Origin: Cytophagales bacterium
GTDB lineage: Bacteria > Bacteroidota > Bacteroidia > Cytophagales > Cyclobacteriaceae
Length of the DNA: 64,000 nucleotides
Assembly: GCA_022360055.1 (NCBI GenBank)
Contig: JAKSDO010000036.1
Coordinates: 57,247 to 121,246, forward strand
Direction: 5' to 3'
Shown here: piece after piece, positions 53,466 to 61,248 of the stretch
Layout: each line of letters starts with the position of its first letter
Numbering within the stretch: the first letter of the stretch is position 1
Program-made: the position numbers and the translations under genes
The notes under the pieces: generated by a model
The model's database searches: none
What the model was told of the DNA's origin: nothing
What the model saw: the letters and a program-made list of their open reading frames with translations, nothing else

Positions 53466-53942
53466 TTATGTCCTTTTGTAGTCACTTTTTCCACCGGATT
53501 TAGACAGTAGTTTAATTTCCTTGATCGTGATATCGTGCGATAGTCCCTTGCACATGTCGTAGACAGTTAACGCGCTGATGGAAGCCGCAGTAAGCGCTTC
53601 CATTTCAACGCCGGTCCTGGATTCAATTTTGGCGGTGGCCGTTATTCTCAATTCATTTTTAGCTCCGATTTCTATGTCGACGGCGCAATTATCCAGAGCC
53701 AGCGGATGGCATAACGGGATCAGCTCCCCGGTTTTTTTTGCCCCCATGATGCCGGCGATAATTGCGGTTTGAAAGACGCCTCCCTTCCTGGTTTCAACAT
53801 CCTTGCCGTTAAAATGTTTCATAACTTCATGGGGCAATGCAACAATTGCCTGAGCTTTTGCCTCTCGTTTTGAAACGGATTTATCGCCCACATCTACCAT
53901 TACGGCCTTTCCCTCAGGATCCAAATGACTGAATTCTTCCAT
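53466..53942 (-). CDS. moaC: Cyclic pyranopterin monophosphate synthase MoaC
   Basis: A 158-residue cytoplasmic enzyme that forms cyclic pyranopterin monophosphate from the MoaA product in molybdenum cofactor biosynthesis. Strong motifs: MVDVGDKSVSKREAKAQA, KGGVFQTAIIAGIMGAKKT, IPLCHPLALDNCAVDI (active-site Lys/His region) and GVEMEALTAASISALTVYDM. The length is standard. It is the first gene of a moaC-mobA pair and is divergent from moeA with only 60 bp between the start codons, so a shared regulatory region is likely. The moaA partner is not in the window. Confidence 0.96.
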   Translation of the reverse strand: MEEFSHLDPEGKAVMVDVGDKSVSKREAKAQAIVALPHEVMKHFNGKDVETRKGGVFQTAIIAGIMGAKKTGELIPLCHPLALDNCAVDIEIGAKNELRITATAKIESRTGVEMEALTAASISALTVYDMCKGLSHDITIKEIKLLSKSGGKSDYKRT

Positions 53943-54002
53943 ATCTATATTTTTTATAGATTCGATAATTACTTTAATTTAGGCAAATATCCAAGTAAGA
54001 AG

Positions 54003-55211
54003 ATGATAGAAGTAGAAGAAGCAGCCCGAATTATAGCATCCACTGTTTTGGAGCTGCCGACGATCCATGTCCCTCTGGAGAAATCCCTGGGGAGGGTGCT
54101 CAGACAGGTAGTCGTGGCGGATGCGGATTTTCCGCCCTTTAATCGCGTTATGATGGATGGGATCGCCATTCGGCATAAAGATTTTGAGCGCGGTATCCGC
54201 GACTTTCAAATACTTGGGATCCAGGCGGCCGGCGCCTCTCAAAAAGAACTTAAGGGGCAGGGATCGTGCCTGGAAGTCATGACCGGATCCATAGCTCCGG
54301 CAGGCGCTGACGCGGTCGTGCCCTATGAAGAAATTGTGATCGACGGTAAAAATAAGATCGCTGCCGTGCGGACGGATGACGTTCGGCCCGGAAAGCACAT
54401 TCATGACAAGGGATCGGACAAGAAAGCCGGGGATTTACTCGTGCAGGCTGGAAAATTGATCGGTGCGCCGGAGATCGCCGTCGCAGCTTCTGTCGGATTG
54501 ATCGCCCTGAAAGTGACCGGAAATCCGAGCATCGCGATTGTCTCAACGGGTGAGGAACTGGTGGATATTCACGAACAACCCCAGGCCCACCAGATTCGCC
54601 GGTCGAATGTGTATGCCCTGGCCGCAGAGCTGAAAAGGTTCGGGATCGAGTCCGCGCACTACCATTTGGATGACGACAAAAAAAATCTCACGCAAAAGTT
54701 GGAAGGTATCCTTTATGCGCACGACGTAATTATAACAAGCGGGGGAGTCTCCAGGGGCAAATTTGATTTTCTTCCGGAAGCTTTTGAGGATTTGGGCGTG
54801 AAAAAGTCATTTCACAGAGTTAAACAAAAACCGGGTAAGCCCTTCTGGTTTGGCACAAAGGCGCCGGGCAAGGTGGTCTTCGCTTTTCCCGGCAATCCCG
54901 TTTCCACATTTTTATGCTTTCATAAATACTTCGTGCCCTGGCTGAGGAAAACCCTTGGCATGGACCGTACTAGCCATGTAAGAGCCGTTCTGGGAGCGGA
55001 TTTTGAAATTAAGACCGGGCTAACCTATTTTTTACAGGTCAAAACACATATTAATGAAAATGGACAGATCGTAGCAAAACCAAATACCGGGAAGGGTTCG
55101 GGAGATCACGCCAACCTGCTTTCCGGCGATGCCTTTCTGGAATTACCCGGAAACACCCGTGTATTTAAGCGAGGAGACGTATTTAATCTGATTTCATTTA
55201 GAAACAGTTAA
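54003..55211 (+). CDS. moeA: Molybdopterin molybdenumtransferase MoeA
   Basis: A 402-residue protein inserting molybdate into adenylylated molybdopterin. The start at 54003 (MIEVEEAARII) is chosen since the 26 upstream in-frame residues are not family-like. Domain pattern: DFPPFNRVMMDGIAIRH (canonical MDGYA here MDGIA), GSIAPAGADAVVPYEE, IVSTGEELVDI, HQIRRSNVYALAAE, VIITSGGVSRGKFDF, KPGKPFWFG and FAFPGNPVSTF. The domain IV beta-barrel closes the protein. It faces moaC across a 60-bp divergent promoter region; together with mobA it marks a Mo-cofactor cluster, although moaA, moaB, moaD and moaE lie elsewhere. Confidence 0.95.
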   Translation: MIEVEEAARIIASTVLELPTIHVPLEKSLGRVLRQVVVADADFPPFNRVMMDGIAIRHKDFERGIRDFQILGIQAAGASQKELKGQGSCLEVMTGSIAPAGADAVVPYEEIVIDGKNKIAAVRTDDVRPGKHIHDKGSDKKAGDLLVQAGKLIGAPEIAVAASVGLIALKVTGNPSIAIVSTGEELVDIHEQPQAHQIRRSNVYALAAELKRFGIESAHYHLDDDKKNLTQKLEGILYAHDVIITSGGVSRGKFDFLPEAFEDLGVKKSFHRVKQKPGKPFWFGTKAPGKVVFAFPGNPVSTFLCFHKYFVPWLRKTLGMDRTSHVRAVLGADFEIKTGLTYFLQVKTHINENGQIVAKPNTGKGSGDHANLLSGDAFLELPGNTRVFKRGDVFNLISFRNS

Positions 55212-55262
55212 TTTTATTTCTGTTTTAAATCAAGTTTAATTTTTATCGGATTGTTTAGCGGA

Positions 55263-56663
55263 ATGAATGTAAGAGCGAGATTTTTAGGAGCTGCAGGTTC
55301 AGTTACGGGATCAAGACATTATCTGGAGATTGACAATTTTAAGTTGCTGATCGATTGCGGATTGTTTCAGGGATTAAAGGAGTTAAGGCTGCTGAACTGG
55401 GAACCGTTCCCGGTGGACCCTTCGTCGATTGACGCCATCGTGATTACTCATGCCCATATTGATCATTCGGGATATCTGCCCAGGCTGGTGAAAGAAGGTT
55501 TTAAAGGCCCGATTTATTGCACGGCGGCCACCTTGGAATTGATGAAGATATTGCTGCTGGATTCGGCCAAACTGCAGGAGGAAGAGGCAAGATGGGCGAA
55601 GAAGAAAGGATATTCAAAGCACGAAGATCCGAAAGCACTGTATCATTCCGAAGATGTCGAGCACGTATTTCCGCTGGTCCGAACCACCGCCTATAATGGT
55701 GAAATAAACATTCATCCAAGGGTGGCGGTGAAGTTCAGAAATGCGGGACACATCCTCGGGGCCGCATCGGTAGAGTTGACCATTCACGGAGATCAGCAGA
55801 CCAAAAAGATTGTTTTCAGCGGCGATTTGGGCCGGAGTGATGATCCCATGCTGTACGCTCCGGAGCCTGTAACCGAGGCGGATATTTTGTTCGTTGAATC
55901 CACGTACGGCGACCGCGAAAATCCGATCAATCGTCCGATGAATGAATTTGCCGAAATAATAAACCGCGCGGTTGCGCGGGAGGGATGCCTGCTGATACCC
56001 GCTTTCTCGGTCGGCCGGACTCAACTGCTTATGTACTACATGAAAACGTTGATCGAAAACAAAATGGTGCCGGATTTGCCGGTATACATCGACAGTCCGA
56101 TGGCGATCAATGTTACCCAACTCCATAAAGAATTTATCGATTACCATAAGCTCGACGATTTTGATCTTTCCAACCATCATTCGGTTTTTGATTTCAAGAA
56201 CCTTCAATATCGCAGAAGCCAGGAAGAATCCATTCAGCTCAATTATATAAAAAAGGAAGCGGTTATCATATCTGCGAGCGGGATGTGCACAGGAGGCAGG
56301 ATCATTCACCACCTGTACAACCGGCTCCAAAATGAAAACGACACCATATTATTTGTCGGCTATCAGGCCGAAGGCACACGGGGTAGAAGAATACTCGATG
56401 GCGAAGAGCAAATAAAAATGTTTGGTTACGAAATCCCGGTTGTCTGTCACGTGGAGAAGATCGAAGGGCTGTCGGCTCATGCCGATCGCGCCGAACTGTT
56501 GTCGTGGTTGAGCGCATTTAAACACCACCCTAAAAACACCTTTGTCATTCACGGCGAGCAGGAGGCATCCGAATCGTTTGCACGGACAGTTAAAGCGGAC
56601 TTTAACTGGAACGTAACGGTCCCCCGGTTCAAGGAGAGCGTGGAATTGTTCAGAGGCATATAA
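55263..56663 (+). CDS. MBL-fold beta-CASP metallo-hydrolase with RNA-specificity domain
   Basis: A 466-residue protein of the CPSF73-like/YSH1 group of metallo-beta-lactamases, predicted exo/endoribonuclease. Motif 2 HAHIDHSGYLP, motif 3 AGHILGAASVEL, motif 4 SGDLGRSDDPML, then the beta-CASP insertion (IPAFSVGRTQLLMYYM, YIDSPMAI) and the RMMBL tail with ISASGMCTGGRI, EGLSAHADRAELLSWL and VIHGEQEASESF. ATG at 55263 is used rather than the upstream TTG at 55251. It lies 51 bp after moeA on the same strand and may be cotranscribed. RNA targets are unknown. Confidence 0.93.
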   Translation: MNVRARFLGAAGSVTGSRHYLEIDNFKLLIDCGLFQGLKELRLLNWEPFPVDPSSIDAIVITHAHIDHSGYLPRLVKEGFKGPIYCTAATLELMKILLLDSAKLQEEEARWAKKKGYSKHEDPKALYHSEDVEHVFPLVRTTAYNGEINIHPRVAVKFRNAGHILGAASVELTIHGDQQTKKIVFSGDLGRSDDPMLYAPEPVTEADILFVESTYGDRENPINRPMNEFAEIINRAVAREGCLLIPAFSVGRTQLLMYYMKTLIENKMVPDLPVYIDSPMAINVTQLHKEFIDYHKLDDFDLSNHHSVFDFKNLQYRRSQEESIQLNYIKKEAVIISASGMCTGGRIIHHLYNRLQNENDTILFVGYQAEGTRGRRILDGEEQIKMFGYEIPVVCHVEKIEGLSAHADRAELLSWLSAFKHHPKNTFVIHGEQEASESFARTVKADFNWNVTVPRFKESVELFRGI

Positions 56664-56806
56664 ACCTCGCGTGCCCCGGCTTTTCCAAAGGTCTGAAAAT
56701 ACAGGTTTTTCGAATATGTCGTAAAATATTTTGTGCGAAAGGTTACATTTCCATAAATATATCAATAAATAGTTGGATAAAATAAATAAATATCACTATA
56801 TTTAGA

Positions 56807-56814
56807 TATGTTTG
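56807..56814 (+). promoter_or_regulatory. Exact -7-type element TATGTTTG before the small paralogue pair
   Basis: TATGTTTG at 56807-56814 matches TAnnTTTG exactly, 40 bp before the first small gene. No TTG is seen at the expected upstream distance (17-23 bp), so it is a half-match only. The rest of 56664-56854 is AT-rich and has no gene. Confidence 0.35.
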
Positions 56815-56854
56815 AACAAAATAAGGATATTAGACTGATTTTTAACAAAAGTTG

Positions 56855-57070
56855 ATGATTATGAATACTGAGGTAATGAATCGTACGAAAGAAGGAAATG
56901 AGTTTAAAGAATTCACAAGCTATTTTCTCAAGTATTTGAACGGTAGTGTGTCCTTTGAAGAAGCGTTTGTGCGAGCGACAAATGCGTACAAAAAGCTGTT
57001 TAAGAGGGCTCCATATCAAAATTGTCAATCCTTTTTGTCGGATTTCTATAAAACTCAATACGAATCTTAG
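56855..57070 (+). CDS. Small protein, first of a tandem paralogue pair, unknown function
   Basis: A 71-residue protein (ATG at 56855 or, more compactly, 56861). The core is aromatic-, Lys- and Glu-rich: FLKYLNGSVSFEEAFVRA then YKKLFKRAPYQNCQSFL. It has no signal peptide or membrane segment and one cysteine. It aligns without gaps to the next gene at 26 of 55 positions by hand, conserving FxxxFLKYLxGSxxxEEAFVRA (with D/E changes), KLFK, PY, C and FLxxF. This shared pattern across different DNA shows both are real proteins. I know no family with this signature; a small helical protein is likely. Confidence 0.65.
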   Translation: MIMNTEVMNRTKEGNEFKEFTSYFLKYLNGSVSFEEAFVRATNAYKKLFKRAPYQNCQSFLSDFYKTQYES

Positions 57071-57235
57071 GGATCAACTTAAAAGGAATCCATTAAACCA
57101 CAATCTATTGAAATCGACAGGATTATTGATGGCCGGAGATGGATCCGGGTGGATTTCTATGTCTAATCAGTGCATAATAACCGGATAAATTATAAAAATA
57201 TAGACGTTTTAGCCAAAAACTTAACACTGTAAACC

Positions 57236-57445
57236 ATGAAAAACGAAATGTACCGTCCAATTATCGAAACCAGTGACTTCGGCAAATTCGCTAATTTCTT
57301 CATCAAATATTTAAAGGGCAGCTCTACCTATGACGAAGCGTTTGTAAGGGCAAGTTATACCTACAGAAAGCTGTTTAAGAAGATCCCTTACAGGAGCTGT
57401 GAAGTATTCCTGGCGGAATTCCACAGATCGCAACACATAAATTAA
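57236..57445 (+). CDS. Small protein, second tandem paralogue, unknown function
   Basis: A 69-residue protein from the ATG at 57236, with core FIKYLKGSSTYDEAFVRASY and YRKLFKKIPYRSCEVFL. It is the diverged duplicate of the gene 165 bp upstream. Conserved residues include the invariant Cys followed three residues later by Phe-Leu, and the AFVRA block. The intervening 57071-57235 carries no additional ORF that I trust, only a frame that overlaps the first paralogue. Each copy may have its own promoter. Function is unknown; the pair sits convergent with another micro-operon. Confidence 0.7.
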   Translation: MKNEMYRPIIETSDFGKFANFFIKYLKGSSTYDEAFVRASYTYRKLFKKIPYRSCEVFLAEFHRSQHIN

Positions 57446-57610
57446 TCCCGGATTTTTCCCATACCGTTTCATCCCTGGCAATTCCCATTGAAGTTGTACG
57501 GGAAGTTACTTCCTGGTTGTTTGGGACCGGTCGGTATTTCTTTCCCACAGGCCGCCCCTCATTCGAGCGTCTCGCCCGGATTTCTTCTCAAATCGATATT
57601 TTACCCGGAA

Positions 57611-57781
57611 TTAATTTCTTCTGGAAATGGCCTGCATTTTTTGGGCGATGTTTTCAGCCCGGATGGCGTTTACGGTATATGCTTTAATGTCGCCCCGCTC
57701 CTGAATGTCAAATCCGAGTTTGACGAGATGAAAATATTCATCTCTCAACTTTTCGAATAATTTTTCGTTCGATTTCGTCAT
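57611..57781 (-). CDS. Tiny helical protein, second gene of a micro-operon
   Basis: A 56-residue protein from the ATG at 57781 (begins MTKSNEKLFEKLRDEYFHL, ends AISRRN). It is rich in Lys, Glu, Arg and Leu with no cysteine, predicted as two helices (about 4-22 and 33-52: YTVNAIRAENIAQKMQAI). The helical pattern recalls the Lacal_2735-type small proteins of Bacteroidota, but the match is weak and I would not name it so. Its start is 4 bp after the stop of the upstream 44-residue ORF on the same strand, which argues for cotranslation. A competing plus-strand ORF (57488-57760) lacks coding character. Confidence 0.6.
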   Translation of the reverse strand: MTKSNEKLFEKLRDEYFHLVKLGFDIQERGDIKAYTVNAIRAENIAQKMQAISRRN

Positions 57782-57785
57782 GGCT

Positions 57786-57920
57786 TCATAATTTTAATCT
57801 CACAACAAGCTGATCAATCAATTTGTTCGTGTGTTTATATTCTTCTAGTTTACTGACACACAGAGCAATATAGTCATGCTCACGGGTGTCCTGAAATTGC
57901 TCCGGTCCTGCCGGTTTCAT
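57786..57920 (-). CDS. 44-residue small ORF, unknown, with a decayed copy at fadL
   Basis: From the ATG at 57920 it encodes a 44-residue protein (begins MKPAGPEQFQDTREHDY, then IALCVSKLEEYKH, ends VVRLKL). The centre YIALCVSKLEEYK is amphipathic helix-like with a single cysteine. A decayed copy, in which compensating one-base indels shift the middle frame, lies in front of fadL (25284-25377). Retention of the same start, spacing and YIxLCxS block argues for an ancestral coding element, though a repeated RNA or DNA element is not excluded. The following ORF begins 4 bp after its stop. Upstream, 57921-58199 shows CCGGTA/TACCGG inverted repeats and no gene. Confidence 0.5.
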   Translation of the reverse strand: MKPAGPEQFQDTREHDYIALCVSKLEEYKHTNKLIDQLVVRLKL

Positions 57921-58199
57921 GTCATAGCTTTAACGCAGGAAAGGACCGGTAGCGTATTACCGGCAGGCAAATATTACCGGAAAAGTCGTCCGGAAATCAA
58001 TTATGGACGGGTTTTTGAAAATGGGAATATTTTCCGGAACCGGCAGCAATCAGGTCGAAATGGATACATGTATTATTCAATGCAAATTTATCTGACAATT
58101 AATTATTTATATGCCTGGGGTAACAAAATATTTGAAAAAAGTGCTATTCAATCGTTAAAAAAAGAAAATATCGCGTAAAAATCCTTGGGTACTCCACAA

Positions 58200-61025
58200 T
58201 CAAACCAGTCTGACAGGCCCTAAAATACCCATAGGGTAATAATCTTGGTGTCTGGTCCAATTTTGGGCAACCTGGTTGTCCTTCAAACCTTTAAGATAAT
58301 TCCCGACAACAGTGGTCAATGTAATCGTCAATTTGTTGTCACCTTTCTTTAAAGAACCTCCGATGTCATAAATGTGGGCGCCATACCAACGTGTTCCCAT
58401 CGATTTGCCGTTTACGAATAGCGTTGAAATTCCCTGAACATCTCCCAGATCAAGGTGCTGATAGTTATCCTCGTCAAGAATGATCGTCTTTTCATAGATT
58501 ACCTCACCTGCAAAATTTTTCGTCTCATCCATTTCGATTAAATCAGTTAGCGTTCCCAATTTCAGTCTTCGCTCATCTCCATTCATATGAAATAACTGCA
58601 ATTCCCATTGCCCTGTTATTGCTTTGCCATTTTTACTAAAGTCGAAGGTTCGGAACATATTTCCCTTGGCGTCTTTCTCGAATACAATCATGATTGAGGT
58701 GGCTCCGGGAAGCTCCAGACGAATGCTTCGTTTATTTTTGCTATGGGGATAACGCATTCTTTTTCCCGATTCAAGGTCCCAAACCCAAGGATAGAGATCG
58801 GCTTCCGCCTCAAATTCAGCCTCCACTGATATATGTTCCGATAAGCTGCTATTGGCTATGAAAAAAACAGGATTGCCCTGCACCAGATAACTGGCTTGAT
58901 TCAAATATTTATGCGTTTTGTTAAACCTCACATAGGGTTTGAGCCCCAGGTCATCCTGAAGCTTTCCAAACCATCCGATCACATTGCCATTCGGAACGGG
59001 GTATTGCAATACATTCCCTTTTCGGCTGTCTAGTAGTTGCTTAATTAATTGATCTACCTTTTCATCAGTGCTTTTTGCATTATCATAGGAAGCTGATTTA
59101 AAGGGCACTTTCCCCATAAATACAATTTTTCCTCCTGCATCCGAAAAAGCGACCAAAGCTTTGGTTGTTTCCACATCCAAAGTTTCAATTTCCGGCAAAA
59201 GCAGCGTTGAATATGAGCGTTCACCAAAATTCATTTTACCAGCTTCGAAGGTCGATTTCTTAATTATATTTTCACTCACATAATCACATCCACCTCCGTT
59301 CTGATGTATGGCTTCCCACAGGTTATTCTGATAATCGGGATACCACTTTTCCGGAAAAGGATCGCGCTGTGGCCCCATTTTTAACCACAGATCGGTGAGG
59401 GGTTGAAGAATGGCCACATTGGCTTGAGGAGTAGCATTTTGCAGTAAACAAGAGATACGGGCTTTATAATCTGCCCACTTTCGAAAATGAGGCCACCAGG
59501 TATTCCGTTCATTAAAATAGGCGCCGTAGCGGATCCAACCAGGAAACTTTGCGTCTAACGGTGAGTAATTAAACCCATGTAGAATGGAGTGATTGACGCC
59601 TGAGATATTACTTTGATCGCCAGCTACCTTTATATTTTCGAGGGTTGCCATAAACGCCATTTCGGTATTGGTAATTTCTTCACAACTCACTATTTGCTTT
59701 CCTGCAAGTACTGCTCCTGATGAAACATATTTATTACACATTCTTGGTGCCCGGCCTTTTAATCCCGTGTCGGGATATTCCCTTCCGACATCTTTGAACA
59801 ACCAGGTTTCGCATTCGGGAATATCAATCTCCATACTTGCCTCTAAAGGATGCATACCACGTCCATAAGCCTGCATTCTTGATTTTACCCCATTTTGATG
59901 GCACCAATGGTTGAAAGTGTCTATAAAACGCTCTTTAAACAGTTCTATACGGGTTAGATAAAAATCGATTTCAACACGCTTTAGCAGGTCCACCACATGA
60001 TCAGGAAATACGGTTCCATAAACTTCATCCAGTGGGTTTCCCATATGTCCCACTTTTTTCAGCACAAATGGAAGGTACGGTAACAATGCATAACCCCTTC
60101 TTTTTTCAAATTCATCGGGCAAGTCATCGTTCCAATTCGCGCCTTCCAGTTCCATGCTATCACAGAACATAGCCCTTATATGATCACCCATGTTCCCAAT
60201 TTTGCTTGTAATCAATCCGGAGATCCTATTGAGATACGCTTCTGTCGCAGGTTTGCTGTAATGATTCAATACGGGACCCGCAGCTCCCGGGGCACCATTA
60301 ATCACCGCCATGTAACCCGAAAGTTTTACCACATAATATAATACAACATCATCTTCGGAGACATCCACTGTCAAAAGACCGTCGTTTATGTTGTCCATTA
60401 AATCTTTTCCTTCCGTAAATTCATTTGTGTTTTTTGGAAGGAGTCGCACCATGAGCAGATCTTTGTAGACATTTTTATGTTTGGAATGGAGATCAGGGTC
60501 CACCCTGTTTAACAATTCATTTATTTTAAATCGATACTTCTTACCTTTCTGTAAATCGATCGTCTCAATGGTTACCATTTGCGATTGCTCCTCTTTTTTC
60601 AGAAACTCACCTCCAAAAGGCCAACCTGACCCCACAATCAGGTCACAGACCAAACCACGGCTCCTGGCCCCATTTAGCGCCGTTTTCAACATCTCCAACC
60701 AATCATCTTCAAAAATGGTCAATGCCTTATAGCCAACAGGATCGGTATCTCCAGGAAATGCAATCGGATTAATTTCCACGCCTCCGATCCCGGCAGTTTT
60801 CATCACATCGAGCTCCCTTAAAATTTCCTCTTTCGCAAGCCGGTTTCCGTTCCACCACCATCGCACGTATACGTGGGAATCAACAGGAGGATTTTGGAAT
60901 TTACTGTATATTTCCTCAAGACCTGATGGTAATTTTTCAGTGTTTACACATCCGGAAACTGAATGGACCATTACTACGCCCGAGGTGGCTAGTAAGCCAT
61001 TTTTAACAAATTCTCTTCTTTTCAT
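58200..61025 (-). CDS. GH106-type alpha-L-rhamnosidase-like glycoside hydrolase, Tat/lipoprotein signal
   Basis: A 941-residue exported hydrolase. The N-terminus has a twin-arginine-like KRREFVKNG followed by a lipobox (HSVSGC), so it may be a Tat-dependent lipoprotein. PPVDSHVYVRWWWNGNRLAK, then LDVMKTAGIGGVEINPI, LIVGSGWPFGG, FNERNTWWPHFRKWADY and a C-terminal galactose-binding-like domain (TRWYGAHIYDIGGSLKKGDN) match the GH106 family, which releases alpha-L-rhamnose from pectin-like glycans such as rhamnogalacturonan II. A second, diverged member follows upstream at 61249. The neighbouring susC/susD genes of a utilisation locus would be beyond the right edge. Confidence 0.85.
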   Translation of the reverse strand: MKRREFVKNGLLATSGVVMVHSVSGCVNTEKLPSGLEEIYSKFQNPPVDSHVYVRWWWNGNRLAKEEILRELDVMKTAGIGGVEINPIAFPGDTDPVGYKALTIFEDDWLEMLKTALNGARSRGLVCDLIVGSGWPFGGEFLKKEEQSQMVTIETIDLQKGKKYRFKINELLNRVDPDLHSKHKNVYKDLLMVRLLPKNTNEFTEGKDLMDNINDGLLTVDVSEDDVVLYYVVKLSGYMAVINGAPGAAGPVLNHYSKPATEAYLNRISGLITSKIGNMGDHIRAMFCDSMELEGANWNDDLPDEFEKRRGYALLPYLPFVLKKVGHMGNPLDEVYGTVFPDHVVDLLKRVEIDFYLTRIELFKERFIDTFNHWCHQNGVKSRMQAYGRGMHPLEASMEIDIPECETWLFKDVGREYPDTGLKGRAPRMCNKYVSSGAVLAGKQIVSCEEITNTEMAFMATLENIKVAGDQSNISGVNHSILHGFNYSPLDAKFPGWIRYGAYFNERNTWWPHFRKWADYKARISCLLQNATPQANVAILQPLTDLWLKMGPQRDPFPEKWYPDYQNNLWEAIHQNGGGCDYVSENIIKKSTFEAGKMNFGERSYSTLLLPEIETLDVETTKALVAFSDAGGKIVFMGKVPFKSASYDNAKSTDEKVDQLIKQLLDSRKGNVLQYPVPNGNVIGWFGKLQDDLGLKPYVRFNKTHKYLNQASYLVQGNPVFFIANSSLSEHISVEAEFEAEADLYPWVWDLESGKRMRYPHSKNKRSIRLELPGATSIMIVFEKDAKGNMFRTFDFSKNGKAITGQWELQLFHMNGDERRLKLGTLTDLIEMDETKNFAGEVIYEKTIILDEDNYQHLDLGDVQGISTLFVNGKSMGTRWYGAHIYDIGGSLKKGDNKLTITLTTVVGNYLKGLKDNQVAQNWTRHQDYYPMGILGPVRLV

Positions 61026-61053
61026 TGGTATTTGAATTGCTTAAACATCTGTT

Positions 61054-61235
61054 TTATAAAGATAGCTCCGGGTTCGGACGCATTTTTTTCCACTGTTCCG
61101 GGTTGACAAGCCCGGCCACTACCGCCAAACCATTTCCGCTGTCATCACCTGCAAATTGGAAGGCATCACTCCTGAAAAAATCCACATTTATTCTTCAAAA
61201 ACAGCACCTTTCAAGTCAAGCCAAAAAGTAAGCCC
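61054..61235 (-). pseudogene. Orphan coding remnant between the two GH106 genes
   Basis: On the minus strand a protein-like reading runs from about 61185 to a TAA at 61054 (DFFRSDAFQFAGDDSGNG, then NPEQWKKMRPNPELSL), preceded in another frame by LTFWLDLKGAVFEE ending at a TAA at 61188. Together they look like the frameshifted 3' end of a lost gene of unknown family, not a random intergenic stretch. It could instead be a 43-residue ORF starting at GTG 61185. I cannot identify the parent. Confidence 0.4.
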
Positions 61236-61248
61236 TTACTCATCCTTT

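Noticed and set aside
55614..56330. 238-residue antisense ORF inside the beta-CASP hydrolase
   Set aside because: The opposite strand encodes all metal motifs of the hydrolase; the antisense frame is a shadow.
57503..57516. Palindrome GGAAGTTACTTCC, with a similar string near 49593
   Set aside because: Two short near-matches in different contexts; expected by chance and not tied to any gene feature.
57488..57760. 90-residue plus-strand ORF
   Set aside because: Proline-rich, no start context, and overlaps the more convincing minus-strand gene 57611-57781.
57876..58178. 100-residue plus-strand ORF
   Set aside because: Overlaps the 44-codon ORF that has a relative at fadL; composition is not protein-like.
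61025..61231. 68-residue plus-strand ORF between the GH106 genes
   Set aside because: The opposite strand carries a better protein-like reading that runs to a clear end.
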